Positions 44,984 through 56,717 are shown, counted from the first letter of the stretch. The stretch: DNA of 64,000 bases from Lacticaseibacillus paracasei subsp. paracasei (GCF_000829035.1 NZ_AP012541.1:2931876-2995875); one strand, 5' to 3'. The notes: a model not told the origin generated them from the letters alone. A program made the numbers and translations.

Positions 44984-47900
44984 TCATTCCGAGCGCTTCT
45001 TATTGCGAACCCCTGCTAACCCAAACAAGCTCGCTATGCTAGTCAAGATCAGCCCAACAATAGACAAATCATTCGCCGATCTATCACCTGTTTGCGGTAG
45101 CTGATGAGTCGTTTTCACAGGTGTTTGCTGATTAATTGACTGACTAGGTCGACCAGTAACACTCGGCACTTTGCCTGTCTCATGACCAGTACTCGTACCG
45201 GTATTTGTGCCAGTGCCGCTATCTGTACCAGTACCTGTATCAGGAAGCGGCCCTGATTTCGCAACGATTTCAAAGACCGCTTGCTGGGTATCGACATTTT
45301 CAAGCAGATAATTTGGCAGCAACGCTTGGATACGCTTGAGGCCGCCTGCGCTAAGTGTCACGGCGTAACGACCAACAACAATTGGGGCAATACCATCAGC
45401 AAAAGCCAAGTCACTGTCTTCAAGTATGATGTGACTACCATCCGTAAAAATCAATTCGAAATGTTGAGCATTCAGTTCTCCAGGTTGGCCATCATAGATT
45501 TTTTGCTGCATGCCGCTGAGCTGTCCTGACAAAACCGCGGGTGTGATCGTAATGGTACCATTCATTGTTGTGTCGTTAATTTGATAATTAGGACCAAGTG
45601 CAACCATCACTTTAGCAATGCCACTAGCACTTAATCGATACGTGTAGGTGCCAACATTAACGCTATCATTGGCAACATCTATATCTGCATTCGTTAAGGC
45701 GACTGTTTGTGCACCAGTTGGTAGTTGAACTGTTACCAGTAATCCACTAGCTTGGCTTGCTCGGGTAACCCCGTCATACTGGAAATGACCATTATTAACG
45801 GTGGCCACGACTGTCAGTGGCGTGAGGGTGATCGTGCCGGTCAATGCGTTCAAATCGGTTTCATTAAGTGCATAGTTGGTGCCGGCTGCTGCTTTCAACT
45901 TCGCTATTCCTGAATGACTAAGATGATAATGATACGTGCCAGTTGTCGTGTTATCGCCGTCAACAACAATGTCCTGCGTCGTCAATGCAACAGTTAGCCT
46001 AGCAGTCCCGCGCGAGAGGTAAACGACGCCATTGAGACCTGACGCTTCACTTGCCTTTGTACGACCATCATAAACAAATGTCGTATCATTTACCGTTGCA
46101 GTTCCTTCAGCTGGGGTGATCGTAATAATACCCATTAATGCTGCTAGATCATCTGCTTTCAATTGATAATTTGGTCCAGCTACTTGTTGCAGTTTCGTGA
46201 TGGCGTCAGTACTTAGCCGGTAGTGGTAACTGCCAACATTGACACCATCATCAGCAACCACGATATCTGAAGCGTCTAACTTAATTGATGTTGTATCGTC
46301 GCCAAGTTCAATCACTGCTGTTAACCCTTGAGCCTGACTCGCCTTTGTTTGGCCATCATACATAAATGAACCATCATTCGAATCAGCGGTTGTTGTTGCC
46401 GGTGTAATGTTAATGTTGCCCGTCAATTTTGCTAATTCTGAAACTGTTAACTGATAGTTGCTGCCGACTGCCTGTTGTAGTTTTGCAATGCCGGCGTCAG
46501 TCAGCGTGTACTGGTAACTCCCAACATTCACACCATCATTGGCAACAACAAAGTCGGCTGGCGGCAAGGTTACTGGCACCGTCTCATTGCCAACTGTGAC
46601 GTTTGCAGTCAAGCCTTGTGCCTGACCGGCTTTCGTCTTCCCATCATAAACAAACGAAGTATTGGTCAGAGTTGCGGTGCTTGCTGCAGGCGTAATTGTG
46701 ATTGTACCAATCAACTTTGCCAGCTCAGAAGCATTTAACTGATAGTTGCTGCCGACTGCCTGTTGTAGCTTTGCGATACCAATGTTTGTAAGGCTGTACT
46801 GATAACTTCCAACATTCACACCATCATTGACAACAACAAAGTCAACTGACGTCAAGGTTACCGGCACCGTTGCACTGCCAACTGTGACGTTTGCAGTCAA
46901 GCCTTGTGCCTGACTTGCCTTCGTCTTCCCATCATAAACAAACGAAGTATTGGTCAGAGTTGCGGTGCTTGCTGCAGGCGTAATTGTGATTGTACCAGTC
47001 AATTTTGCTAAGTCATCAGCGTTTAGCTGATAATTGCTACCGACTGCCTGTTGTAGCTTTGCGATACCAGTGTTTGTAAGGCTGTACTGATAATTCCCAA
47101 CATTCACACCGTCATTGCCAACAACAAAGTCAACTGACGTCAAGGTTACCGGCACCGTTGCACTGCCAACTATGACGTTTGCAGTCAAGCCTTGTGCCTG
47201 ACCGGCTTTCGTCTTCCCATCATAAACAAACGAGGCATTGTTCACATCAGCAGTACTCTTAGCTGGCGTAATTGTGATTGTACCAGTCAATTTTGCTAAG
47301 TCGTCAGCGTTTAGCTGATAATTGCTGCCGGCCGCCTGTTGTAGTTTTGCAATACCGGTGGCGGTCAGCGTGTACTGGTAACTCCCAACATTCACACCGT
47401 CATTGGCAACAGCAATGTCGGCGGACGTCACGGTCACCGGCACCGTCTCATTGCCAACTGTGACGTTTTCAGTCAAGCCTTGTGCCTGACTTGCCTTCGT
47501 CTTCCCATCATAAACAAACGATGTGTCACTGAGATTTACGGCACCTTCAGCTGGCGTAATTGTGATTGTACCAGCCAGTTTTGCCAGCTCAGAAGCGTTT
47601 AACTGATAGTTATTACCGACTGCCCGTTGTAGCTTTACGATACCAGTGTTTGTAAGGCTGTACTGATAATTTCCAACATTCAGACCGTCATTGGCAACAG
47701 CAATGTCGGCGGACGTCACGGTCACCGGCACCGTCTCATTGCCAACTGTGACGTTTGCAGTCAAGCCTTGTGCCTGACTTGCCTTCGTCTTCCCATCATA
47801 AACAAACGATGTGTCACTGAGATTTACGGCACCTTCAGCTGGCGTAATCGTGATCGTACCAGTCAGTTTTGCCAGTTCAGAAGCGTTTAACTGATAGTTA

Positions 47901-50900
47901 TTACCGACGGCCTGTTGTAGTTTTGCTATACCGGTGGCGGTCAGCGTGTACTGGTAACTCCCAACATTCACACCATCATTGGCAACAACAAAGTCGGCTG
48001 ACGTCAAGATCACCGGCACCGTGACATTGCCAATTGTGACATCGCCGGTCAAACCTTGTACCTGACTTGCCTCCGTCTGCCCGTCATAAATAAATGAGTC
48101 ATCACGCAACTCCGCAGTGCCTTGTGCTGGTGCAATCGTAATCGTGCCTGTTAAGCTGCCCAGCAAGTCACTTGGCAACTGATAATTGGCATTCAACGCC
48201 TGCTCGACTTTCGCTACACCACTCTGACTCAGTTGATATTGATAATCACCGACATTGACGCTGTCCGATCCCACCACAATATCAGTCGAGCTAAGATCAA
48301 CAACTGTCGTGCCAGAACCGGCCGTTAATGTTAACTGCAATCCTGAAGCCTGACTAGCAGTCGTTTTGCCATCATATACAAATTGTGTCCCATTAACAGT
48401 TGCAGTTGCAGTAGCAGGTGTGATCGTGATAACCCCTGGGTGAGTATTGATATCTGTCTGATCAATCGTGACTTCATCACCCAAAATCGCTTGAATACGT
48501 GTCAATCCACTACCATTAAGAAGATATCGATACGTACCTACATCTGGTGAGTCTGCTTCAACAAGTGAAATATCTGTCGAAGTCAAATCAATGGCTTGCT
48601 ATGAGCCATCACTCAAAGTCACATTAAGAACCAGTTTTGGCGCCTGACTGGCCAATGTCGTGCCATCATAAGTGAACCCACTATTATTCAACTGACCTGT
48701 AGCTGTGCGACCGATGATAAGTTGTGCCGTACTCGTACCGGTAAAATTATAGTTAGCCGCTGACTCACCAGCATCATTTGTCAATTCAGCAATCCGCGCC
48801 CATGCCGCCTTTGAAAGTTCAACACGGTAGACACCCGTTTTCGTCAATGCATCAGCAGCAATCTGGTTGCCAGATGCATCAAAAAAATTAAGGTCACTCA
48901 GTTGTAAAGCACCAGCATTGAAGCCATCCCCAAGACTCAGAGAAAAGGCCGTCAGATCCACCGTAATCGGTTGACCCGTCGCAGTTGCCGTTTGAGTACC
49001 AGTCAACGAATATGACGCCGCCAGCCGTTGATTATAAAAAATTTTAGCTGAGCCACTTTCAGCCCCATACGCGTAAGTGACTGTATACCAAGTCACCTGA
49101 TCACTAGGCACACTGCCTGTGACAACACCGTCTCTATCTTTAGAGGCGATCACAGCCCCGTTCTGGTCCGTTACAGTCCAAGTCAAATCGCTAAGTGGTA
49201 TCTCAATGATCTCAGTGCCATTCTTTTTCACGGCGCCGCCAAAGTTCAGTTCTGGTTTCCAAACCTGACCCGTGAAAAGGTTAATGTCATGGGCATGGAT
49301 AACGGGGTCATTCAGATGAACCTTGTAAAGACCAGTGTACGTTGTGCCATCTGCCGCCTTTAATGACCAATTAAAACTGAATTGTTCAGTTCCTGCAGGC
49401 ATCGTAAAGGATTTTGTCGCGGTATTAAAGGCCACGCCGGTTCCCTGAATATTCGAAACCACAATTTGATCCTGACTGACACCTGAAATCGCCACACTAA
49501 ATAGATCACGCAAACTAACATGAGCAGAATCTGTATAGGCGTCGGCATTTTGATTTAGAGCATCCGGGGTTGTCGGTACAGCCGTCGCGGCATGCAAAAC
49601 TGTGATCCGGTTATTGGAAAACGCCTCTTGATCAATTGTCGGTGTCCCAGCAATCGCCACTTCAGGAATCAGATTAGCATTAAAAGCTTTAGCACCAATG
49701 GCAGTCACACTCGCTGGGATATTGAGCGCATTTAAGATGATGTTTGCTTCAAACGCCTCTTGGCCTATTGTCTGCAGACCTGTCCCCAAGGTTAAGTTGC
49801 TAATTGAGTTATAGACAAACGCATATTTGCCAATCGCGGTGACACTATCCGGCACAGCCAAACCATTTTGAATCTTATTGTAGCCAAAAGCACTGTCGCC
49901 AATTGTCTGTAACCCGTCATTTAAAGTTAGTGCCGGGATCTTGTTGCCGACAAACGCCGCATTTTTAATTATCTTCAAATTTGGTGGCAACACAATTGCA
50001 TTGTTAATCGTATTATAGGCAAAAGCACTGTCACCAATCGATTCCAGCGCTGTTGCCCGACTGAAGTCAACATTTTGCAACGGTCCAAACTCAGTAAAAG
50101 CTAGATCACCAATTGTCTGGAGATTAGGACCAAATGCTACTTGGATGAGGTGTCCACCGTAAAAAGCTTGATCCCCAATTTGTTCAAGTGAGTCTGGTAA
50201 ATTAATCGCCATCGCACTGGAAAATGCGAATGCCTGAAAGCCCAATGTTGTCAGCCGACTATTGTCTGCGATTGCAACCGTTCCTAGTTTTGACCCATAA
50301 AAAGCCGATCCATCAATTACGCTGATGTTCGCCGGTATTGTCAGCGTCGGAATTTGATTGCCAGGATTATCCTGACCATTAATGTTAGGCAAATCCTTCA
50401 TGTTTTGGATAAATTGAAAAGCGCCGCCTGTAATCGTCTGAACATCAGGACCAAACATCAGATTATCCGTGAAGAGATGGAAGAAGGCTTGGTTGCTAAT
50501 CGTTGCTGCATCGACGGTCACATTCGTAATGCGTGCATAGCCAAAAGCAGTTTCAGCAAGCGTTGTTGCCTTGCCGCCCAGCGTCAGCGATGTAGCCTTA
50601 GTACCGTAAAAGGCATTCTTACCGATCGTCGCTGATCCTGCCACATTAATCGTGTCATTAATGGTTTCGTAGGCAAACGCCGCTTCGCCAATATTAGCAA
50701 CTTCATCATCCAACGTCAGCGACTCGGCCTTAAGCCCATAAAAAGCATTTTGACCGATTGTTGCCGGACCCGCGACACTGACCGCACCAGTAATCGTGGC
50801 ATAGGCAAAAGACGACTCACCAATGTTCCCTGCACCGTTCAATGTAATCGCACTCGCATTGACACCGGCAAAAGCCTCTTTATCAATAACAGCCGCATTA

Positions 50901-51808
50901 TCGACGGTGATCCCACCAGTGAATTTACTATAGGCAAAGGCTGAAGCACCAATTGTCGTGACCGTAGAGGCAACATGTAAGCTAGTCAAATTACTCAAGT
51001 TAAAGAATGCAACATCCTGAATCGCAGTCACCGTATAAGCTTGACCATTATACGAGACAGTTGGCCCAATATTAATGTCGGTAAGCGTTGCACCAGAGTC
51101 ATGACCCGTAACGGTTGCCGTTTTGGTTGTCTCATCAAAACTGTAAGTTAAACCGTCAACCGTTGCGTCAGTGGTCGTGGTATTGGCTGTTACTGTAGGT
51201 TGAGCAGCAGCTGTCGCAACCGGTTGGGCTTGACTACTGGCCGACTGCTGTGCACTGGAAGCTTGGCTGCTCGCAGCTGAAGATGCTGCTGTTTCACTAG
51301 CAGTGGCAGCCTGTGTAGCAGCTTGGTCTGCAGCCGCGGCTGATTGAGCCGCTCCAGACCCCGAGGCCACCTGTGCCGAGGTTGCTGAGGCTACCTGTGA
51401 CGCATCAGTTGTCTGTTCAGGGACAGCCGCCTGACTCGTAAGTGTTTGCGCTGCTGATGAACTGGATGTTTGACTGCTAGCCGCGCTCGCCGCAGATGAA
51501 GCCTTGACAGCCTCGCCGGAGTTAGTAGCATTCACAGCATTGCTTGATGTTGTCGCTTGATCACTAGTCACCGCACTTTGAGATGTCGCTGGCTCCGCTG
51601 CCTGTGACGTTGCCGTTACTTGTGTCTGTGGCGAGCTTGTATCCGCCTTAACTTCATGACCTGGTTGAAAAAAGGCTGGTATAAACAGTAAAGCAGCTCC
51701 GGCAATAAGCCACCGCTTTTTTGCTTTATACATCCGAAAACGGACATGAACCGTCTGTTCCGCCTGTCGAGCCAATTGAATCCGTTTAGAATCTAGTTTC
51801 AAGATCAT
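44984..51808 (-). pseudogene. Giant LPXTG-anchored surface protein gene split by an in-frame amber codon
   Basis: The frame opens at ATG 51808 (AGGAGG upstream) and encodes: an extended signal region like the KxYKxGKxW type (RMYKAKKRWLIAGAALLFIP), an Ala/Ser/Gln-rich low-complexity stretch (about 55-210), BspA-like leucine-rich LRR_5 repeats (about 235-720, IGDSAFAYN-type units), a linker, and then about 12 repeats of roughly 96 aa of the MBG/YDG type. TAG at 48599-48601 stops translation after 1069 aa; the same frame resumes immediately and runs to 44984, ending in the sorting signal LPQTGDRSANDLS, a hydrophobic helix and RNKKRSE. The intact protein would be about 2274 aa. TAG could derive from CAG (Gln) by one transition. 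The truncated product would be secreted without a wall anchor. Confidence 0.92.
45530..48720 (-). repeat. About 11-12 tandem 96-residue (about 288 bp) MBG/YDG repeats
   Basis: Each unit has SFVYDGKTKASQAQGL near its start and NVGSYQYTLT...YQLNASELAKL near its end. Units between about 46,400 and 48,000 are nearly identical at DNA level, the outer ones diverged, which suggests recent internal duplication or homogenisation. Confidence 0.88.
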
Positions 51809-52093
51809 GATCCTCCTACAGCCATGTTAATAGCGATTCCCGTCACGACGCTTAACGAACCATCTCAGATACGATGATTCACTTGGAAACAGTAAGCGTG
51901 TAGAATCTGTTTTTCATTATATAACTGATTTTATTAAAAAAACGGAAAAATTTGTATCCAATTTTCAGAAAATAATTTTATAAATATTGCGATAGAACCA
52001 GTCTGAAACCGGCATTAACTCAAGTGCTTGTTTTTAAATGTATCGCCGATCCTCTGTTGTTTCTGCAAATCAGCTACATCTTCGATCACAATA
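51809..52093. other. Upstream region of the giant surface protein gene
   Basis: A+T-rich, no gene. The promoter for the surface protein should be here; I cannot single out one pair of hexamers with confidence. Confidence 0.35.
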
Positions 52094-52134
52094 AAAAAAC
52101 ACGATGTTGGTCAACGATCCATCGTGTTTTTTGA
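52094..52134. terminator. Terminator-like hairpin in the intergenic region
   Basis: AAAAAACACGATG / CATCGTGTTTTTT with a 13-nt loop. No gene ends next to it, so it may be left over from a lost gene or end a small RNA. Confidence 0.6.
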
Positions 52135-52374
52135 CAAGTATCTTTTTAGAGCAGACCCTACTTACCAATTTTTGCGCAGCTGATTCTTTTAATCGTGCCG
52201 GACTCATCAGCAACTTGCTTAAGTTGAGCTTCTGACCACACTTATCTTCAAAGCTTTTCATCATTCTATCAGTATATTTTTAATTAAGATTCGTTTGTTT
52301 GCATTCTAAACAAATGGCAAGCATTTTGTTGTAATCGTAACAATAAGGCTTTGCAGATTGTTTTCATTTTCTAG

Positions 52375-52403
52375 TTGACTTCATACAGAACATCGCGTAT
52401 GTT
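52375..52403 (+). promoter_or_regulatory. Promoter of the glycerol-dehydrogenase-like gene
   Basis: TTGACT and TATGTT with a 17-bp spacer, about 45 bp upstream of the start codon. Confidence 0.65.
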
Positions 52404-52449
52404 AAAAATTATCACATAAGATGAGATTTACATGAGAGGATTTTTGTCG

Positions 52450-53535
52450 ATGAAGTTAGATTTGGAACTACGCCCTGGGGCAAATCGTTTTGTGAGTGAG
52501 TCAGGTGCCTTGGCATACTTAGATACGATCTTAGCGGATTTTAATCAACCAGTTGTGATTACCGGCGAAAAAAGTTTTGCTGCTTTCACCAAGGCTTATC
52601 CCGGCGAACTGAACTTGCCAGTCTATCATTACGACGGCTCCGCCAGTGATGAGAATGGACACGAACTTGCACAGGAAATCGGTCATGCTGATGCCGTGGT
52701 AGGAATCGGTGCTGGTCGCTTGATCGATACCGCCAAAGTTGCGGCCGAAGCCTTGGGTGCTGAGCTCATCAGCATCCCCACCTTGGCCTCTAACTGTGCG
52801 CCATTCACACCGCTTGCTGCGATTTATCATCCGCAAGGTCATACCTTTAGTTACGTTGAATATTTTAAAAAATCTGCCTATATTACTTTGGTAGACTATA
52901 ACCTCTTATTGTCCACCCCACATGATTTCTTTGTTGCTGGGATTGGCGATACCTTGGCCAAATGGTACGAGATGGACGGCATTACCCGTGATAAAGTGGA
53001 TCAGTTAAAGGCATACGGCCAGTTGAGTCGTGCCGCGGCCAAAACGATTCAAAAGATTCTCTTTAAAGATGCTGAACAGGCCTTGGCCGATTTGGATGCC
53101 GGCCGCGACACCCCGGCTTTTGAGGCGGTTGCCGATACCATTATCGGCTTGGCTGGTGAAGTCGGTGGCTTCGGCGGCATTGATGGTCGCGCTGCCGGTG
53201 CTCACGCCACTCACAATGGCCTGTCCTACTTACCAGAAACCCATGCCATCTTGCACGGTTCAAAAGTGGCTTACGGCATTCTGGTGCAACTGGCTGAAAC
53301 CGGAGATGATAGCGAAATTCGCAACTTGATTCCATTCTATGAAAAAATCGGTTTGCCATTGAACCTTGAAGATTTGCATGTCACCGATCAAGTCGATGAA
53401 AAGATTAAGCAAGTGGCCGAATTTGCCGCTAAACCAGATGAAACCTTCATCTTGGTTGATCCAACTTTAACCCCTGCCAAAGTAGCAGATGCGATGACAA
53501 AAGTGGAACAAGTCACCAGTGAGCCAGCAGCTTAA
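52450..53535 (+). CDS. Iron-containing alcohol dehydrogenase, glycerol dehydrogenase-like
   Basis: 361-aa member of the GldA branch (Fe-ADH superfamily), NAD-dependent. Nucleotide-binding motif VVGIGAGRLIDTAKV; metal-binding region with Asp and the two His in GIDGRAAGAHATHNGLS and THAILHGSKVAYG. The superfamily also contains hydroxybutyrate-type enzymes, so glycerol is only the likely substrate. ATG 52450 is preceded by GAGAGGA; an upstream ATG at 52432 has no ribosome site. Monocistronic. Confidence 0.88.
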   Translation: MKLDLELRPGANRFVSESGALAYLDTILADFNQPVVITGEKSFAAFTKAYPGELNLPVYHYDGSASDENGHELAQEIGHADAVVGIGAGRLIDTAKVAAEALGAELISIPTLASNCAPFTPLAAIYHPQGHTFSYVEYFKKSAYITLVDYNLLLSTPHDFFVAGIGDTLAKWYEMDGITRDKVDQLKAYGQLSRAAAKTIQKILFKDAEQALADLDAGRDTPAFEAVADTIIGLAGEVGGFGGIDGRAAGAHATHNGLSYLPETHAILHGSKVAYGILVQLAETGDDSEIRNLIPFYEKIGLPLNLEDLHVTDQVDEKIKQVAEFAAKPDETFILVDPTLTPAKVADAMTKVEQVTSEPAA

Positions 53536-53580
53536 AGTCCGAAATCGGACAATCTAATGAATACTGTTTCACAAAAATTT

Positions 53581-53624
53581 TAAAAAACCTTGCAGCCCTC
53601 TTAAAATGGTTGCAAGGTTTTTTC
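53581..53624 (+). terminator. Terminator of the dehydrogenase gene
   Basis: AAAAAACCTTGCA / TGCAAGGTTTTTT with an interrupted loop of about 17 nt; works in both directions. Confidence 0.85.
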
Positions 53625-53678
53625 GTTTTTGTATTAAAGAAAGCATATCAAACCACGACCGCGCAAAGTCCTACCTGT

Positions 53679-54878
53679 TCATCGCGTTGTCGATTCACTT
53701 TGCAAATACCCTAACGCCGCCGCGCCAACAGCCTTGGCAGCAATCAGAATCGCATCTTCGTCCATCATAAAGTCGGGACTGTGGTGAGGATGATTAGAGC
53801 CGTCTGGCAGTTGACAGCCAATGTAGAAGAAACTGCTTGGTACCTTTTGGGCAAAATACGCAAAATCTTCGGATGGGTCTTGAACGCCAGTGTCCTTAAT
53901 GGCCTTAATCTCCGGAATATTTGCTGCTTTGATCGCGGCCATCGCATTTTCGGTTAAGGTCGCATCATTCATCAAAACCGGATAATTGTCATCATAGTCC
54001 AGCTTTGTTTTAACCCCAAACATGGTTTCTAGTCCTTGGTTCATGGTGACGATCTGTTGTCGAATCGTTTTGCGCGTTGTTTCCTTCATCATCCGGACAT
54101 CGCCTTTCAATACAGCGTCTTGCTTAATCGCATTGAAAGAACCAGCGCCGTCAAATGAGCCGATGGTGACGCTTGCCGTGTCAAAAGGATCAACTCGCCG
54201 CGACACAATCGTTTGCAGTGCCGTCACCAAATAGCTGCCAGCCACGATAGCATCGTTGCTCAGGTGCGGCATAGAAGCGTGTCCACCTTTGCCGATAATC
54301 GTATCGGTAAAGTTGGCCCGCCCGGTTTGGGTTGCGCCTGTATGGTAGCCAATCAACCCTGTCGGCATCGATGACATGACATGAACGCCTAACACATTAT
54401 CAACGCCTTCGAGAACCCCTGCTGCTACCATCCCCTTGGCACCACCTGGAGAGACTTCCTCAGCGGGCTGGTGAATGATTCGAATGGTACCGGCCAATTT
54501 GGCTTTGATCTTGATCAATTCTTTAGCCAACACCAGCAAATAAGCCGTATGCGCATCATGGCCACACGCATGCATCACCCCAGGATTCTGAGACTTGAAC
54601 GACAGGTCGTTATCCTCTTGAATCGCCAAGGCATCAAAATCCGCCCGCAACGATAACGTCGGACCCGGTTGACCGCCTTGAATATCAACGTACATGCCAT
54701 AGCCCTCCCCACACGGCGTCACGGGGACGTTCAAGGCTGCATAATATTGTTTGATATAAGCAGCCGTTTGTTTCTCATGAAACGAAATTTCCGGATGAGC
54801 ATGGAGATGCCGCCGAATCGCAAGCATTTCTGATTCATCGGCAGCCAGTGTCTGCATCAATTGTTCTGTTAAAGTCAT
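53679..54878 (-). CDS. M20 family metallopeptidase / amidohydrolase
   Basis: 399-aa di-zinc hydrolase of the M20D (hippurate hydrolase / N-acyl-amino-acid amidohydrolase) group. Metal ligands in HACGHDAHTAYLL and the catalytic pair in HQPAEEVSPGGAKGMV; a dimerisation domain follows (TIIGKGGHASMPHLSNDA). It hydrolyses an N-acyl amino acid, a peptide or an indole conjugate; the substrate is not readable. Its ATG overlaps the stop of the ThrE-like gene (4-bp overlap), so the two transport genes and this hydrolase form one operon, suggesting uptake or export of the amino acid released. Confidence 0.92.
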   Translation of the reverse strand: MTLTEQLMQTLAADESEMLAIRRHLHAHPEISFHEKQTAAYIKQYYAALNVPVTPCGEGYGMYVDIQGGQPGPTLSLRADFDALAIQEDNDLSFKSQNPGVMHACGHDAHTAYLLVLAKELIKIKAKLAGTIRIIHQPAEEVSPGGAKGMVAAGVLEGVDNVLGVHVMSSMPTGLIGYHTGATQTGRANFTDTIIGKGGHASMPHLSNDAIVAGSYLVTALQTIVSRRVDPFDTASVTIGSFDGAGSFNAIKQDAVLKGDVRMMKETTRKTIRQQIVTMNQGLETMFGVKTKLDYDDNYPVLMNDATLTENAMAAIKAANIPEIKAIKDTGVQDPSEDFAYFAQKVPSSFFYIGCQLPDGSNHPHHSPDFMMDEDAILIAAKAVGAAALGYLQSESTTR

Positions 54879-55363
54879 GGTCTTTTTCCTCTCTGTGATT
54901 TTGTCTGAACTTTCGGCAACTTTGCAATTAGGCGAACAAGTTGCGGTCGAACGGCCTTAAAAATAACCTCCGCGACCACAAAACCGACTGCCAGTGCCAT
55001 CGCAATCAAAATGACGTTATAGATTTGCTGCGCAGCACTCGCGGCTTTTCCCATGGTGAAACTGCGCGCACCCAGATAAGCAATGCCGCCTGGCACCAGT
55101 GATACAAGACTTGGTATGTAAATCGTATTAACCGGCACCCGGTGACGAATAGCAAAATAATTCCCCAGCAACCCGATGATTACCGTGGCCGTGAAGTTCG
55201 GTAATATGAGGCTGTGATCCTGCAGGCTGATGAGCCAGTATGCACACCACGAAACGCCGCCCGTGATCCCAGCTGGCAGCAAGGCGCGTTTGGGGATGTT
55301 GGTGATGACGCCAAACCCGATGCTCGACAAGACGCTAATCATAAATTCAATTAATAAGCGCAT
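54875..55363 (-). CDS. ThrE_2/DUF3815 subunit of a threonine/serine exporter family transporter
   Basis: 162-aa membrane protein with four or five helices, matching the C-terminal half of ThrE-type exporters (VITNIPKRALLPAGITGG, SLVPGGIAYLGARS). ATG 55363 follows GGGAGGGCGC. The partner gene upstream ends one base before it. In Gram-positives the transporter is commonly split into two subunits in this way. Substrate: threonine or serine in the characterised Corynebacterium protein; not known here. Confidence 0.88.
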   Translation of the reverse strand: MRLLIEFMISVLSSIGFGVITNIPKRALLPAGITGGVSWCAYWLISLQDHSLILPNFTATVIIGLLGNYFAIRHRVPVNTIYIPSLVSLVPGGIAYLGARSFTMGKAASAAQQIYNVILIAMALAVGFVVAEVIFKAVRPQLVRLIAKLPKVQTKSQRGKRP

Positions 55364-55364
55364 G

Positions 55365-56129
55365 CTAGCGCCCTCCCCAAACATTATTCAGTACAATCGC
55401 AATAACGACCCCAGAACCAATCGCGCCCGCTACAAAAATGGCGTCTACAGTGCGAACAATGCCGCTGATGATTTGCCGCGAAAGAATTTCCCGAATCGCA
55501 TTGGTGATGGCCACCCCAGGAACCAACGGCATGAGGGCACTAATAATAATATTGCCGGAACTATCGCCCCACCCGATGCTCACCAGTAATTCAGCTAAAA
55601 TGGCCACCACAAAGGCACCAGTCGCTTCTTTGAAATAAGGCGTCGTCGTGCGGCGACCGACATACTCAGCCGCAAGATAACCAAAAATACCAACAAAAAA
55701 GGCTAAAGCCAAATCACCATTTGTCGCTTTGAAAAGCAGCATTGGCGCGACCGAAACCCAACCGGCGCCCAGAATCCGCGCCCACCATGGGAAATTAATG
55801 ACTTGGTGATCAATTCGCGCAACTTCTTGCTTAAGGGCTTCAAATGTTATCCGATGAGCGACGAATTCACGTGACAGTTGATTCAACTCATCGACCTTTT
55901 GCAAGTTGAATCCGCCTAATGTTGATTTGATTAAGCGCGTACGACTTTCGTTCTCCAAACTGACAAAAACTGCCGTAATCGTGGCATAACACGCAACGCT
56001 TGCCCCTGCCGCATGCCCGATATATTCCACGGTTGTCTCAATCCGTGATGTCTCGGCGCCGGCATTCAGTAAAATCTCTCCCACCTTGCCGCAGACTTCT
56101 AAAATTTCCTCTGTTCCTGGTTGACTCAT
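55365..56129 (-). CDS. ThrE_1/DUF1212 subunit of a threonine/serine exporter family transporter
   Basis: 254-aa protein: a cytosolic N-terminal part (GEILLNAGAETSRIETTVEYIGHAAG is diagnostic for DUF1212) and five membrane helices (ALMPLVPGVAITNAIREILS near the end). First gene of the operon with the DUF3815 partner and the M20 amidohydrolase. Together the two halves make one ThrE-type exporter. Confidence 0.9.
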   Translation of the reverse strand: MSQPGTEEILEVCGKVGEILLNAGAETSRIETTVEYIGHAAGASVACYATITAVFVSLENESRTRLIKSTLGGFNLQKVDELNQLSREFVAHRITFEALKQEVARIDHQVINFPWWARILGAGWVSVAPMLLFKATNGDLALAFFVGIFGYLAAEYVGRRTTTPYFKEATGAFVVAILAELLVSIGWGDSSGNIIISALMPLVPGVAITNAIREILSRQIISGIVRTVDAIFVAGAIGSGVVIAIVLNNVWGGR

Positions 56130-56290
56130 CGCGTTTGCTCCTCAAGATCGCGTTTCCGCATTTTGCATTTTATTAATTGTCGGCTTTTTTGATAGCGGTG
56201 GCAAGTGATGACATTAGGCAATCATCAGCAAATTTTTCTGAAAAGGTTTTTCATTTATTAACCCCTTAAACAAATGAAAACACAAGCGCG

Positions 56291-56500
56291 TTATGGCGTG
56301 TTAAAACCAATGAAAGAAATAAATAACAAAACATAACCAATGCCTAAAAATGCGATTATCAGCAGTAGCGCCAAAGCCAGTTTCACTGCTAATGAAAAAT
56401 CTTTTCTGCGCAAAATGACGACTATCCCAAGTCCTAATAAGATGAGCACCAGAAATAAAAAGAAAAAAAGTAGTGCTCTAGATGTCCAAAAGCCTAACAT
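56291..56500 (-). CDS. Small membrane protein (69 aa)
   Basis: MLGFWTSRALLFFFLFLVLI then a second helix ALALLLIIAFLGIGYVLLF: two transmembrane segments with a short basic loop (RRKDFS). GAGGAG lies 8 nt before ATG 56500. Unknown function, no recognised family. It stands alone between the ThrE operon and mnmG. Confidence 0.55.
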   Translation of the reverse strand: MLGFWTSRALLFFFLFLVLILLGLGIVVILRRKDFSLAVKLALALLLIIAFLGIGYVLLFISFIGFNTP

Positions 56501-56717
56501 GGTTACCACTCCTCTAATTTCATCTTGCTACTTAGCCGTTCCCCATTTTTTAAATCGATAATTCGCCGACAGTGACAAGGCAAAAAGGCGTCATGTCCAG
56601 TAGACTTTTTCAGCTTATCAAAGGTTGCTTCAAAGCACAAAACTGTTGCTTCTCATGATCACGCGCCCCCGTCCAAGGCTACACATGTCGGTCTCTTCCC
56701 GGGCTGGCTTGGCATCA

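Noticed and set aside
45530..48720. CRISPR-like or satellite array
   Set aside because: The regular repeats are coding, about 288 bp long, in frame, and encode MBG-type protein domains.
52070..52264. Possible 64-aa gene on the minus strand
   Set aside because: Runs through a terminator hairpin and has no ribosome site or family resemblance.
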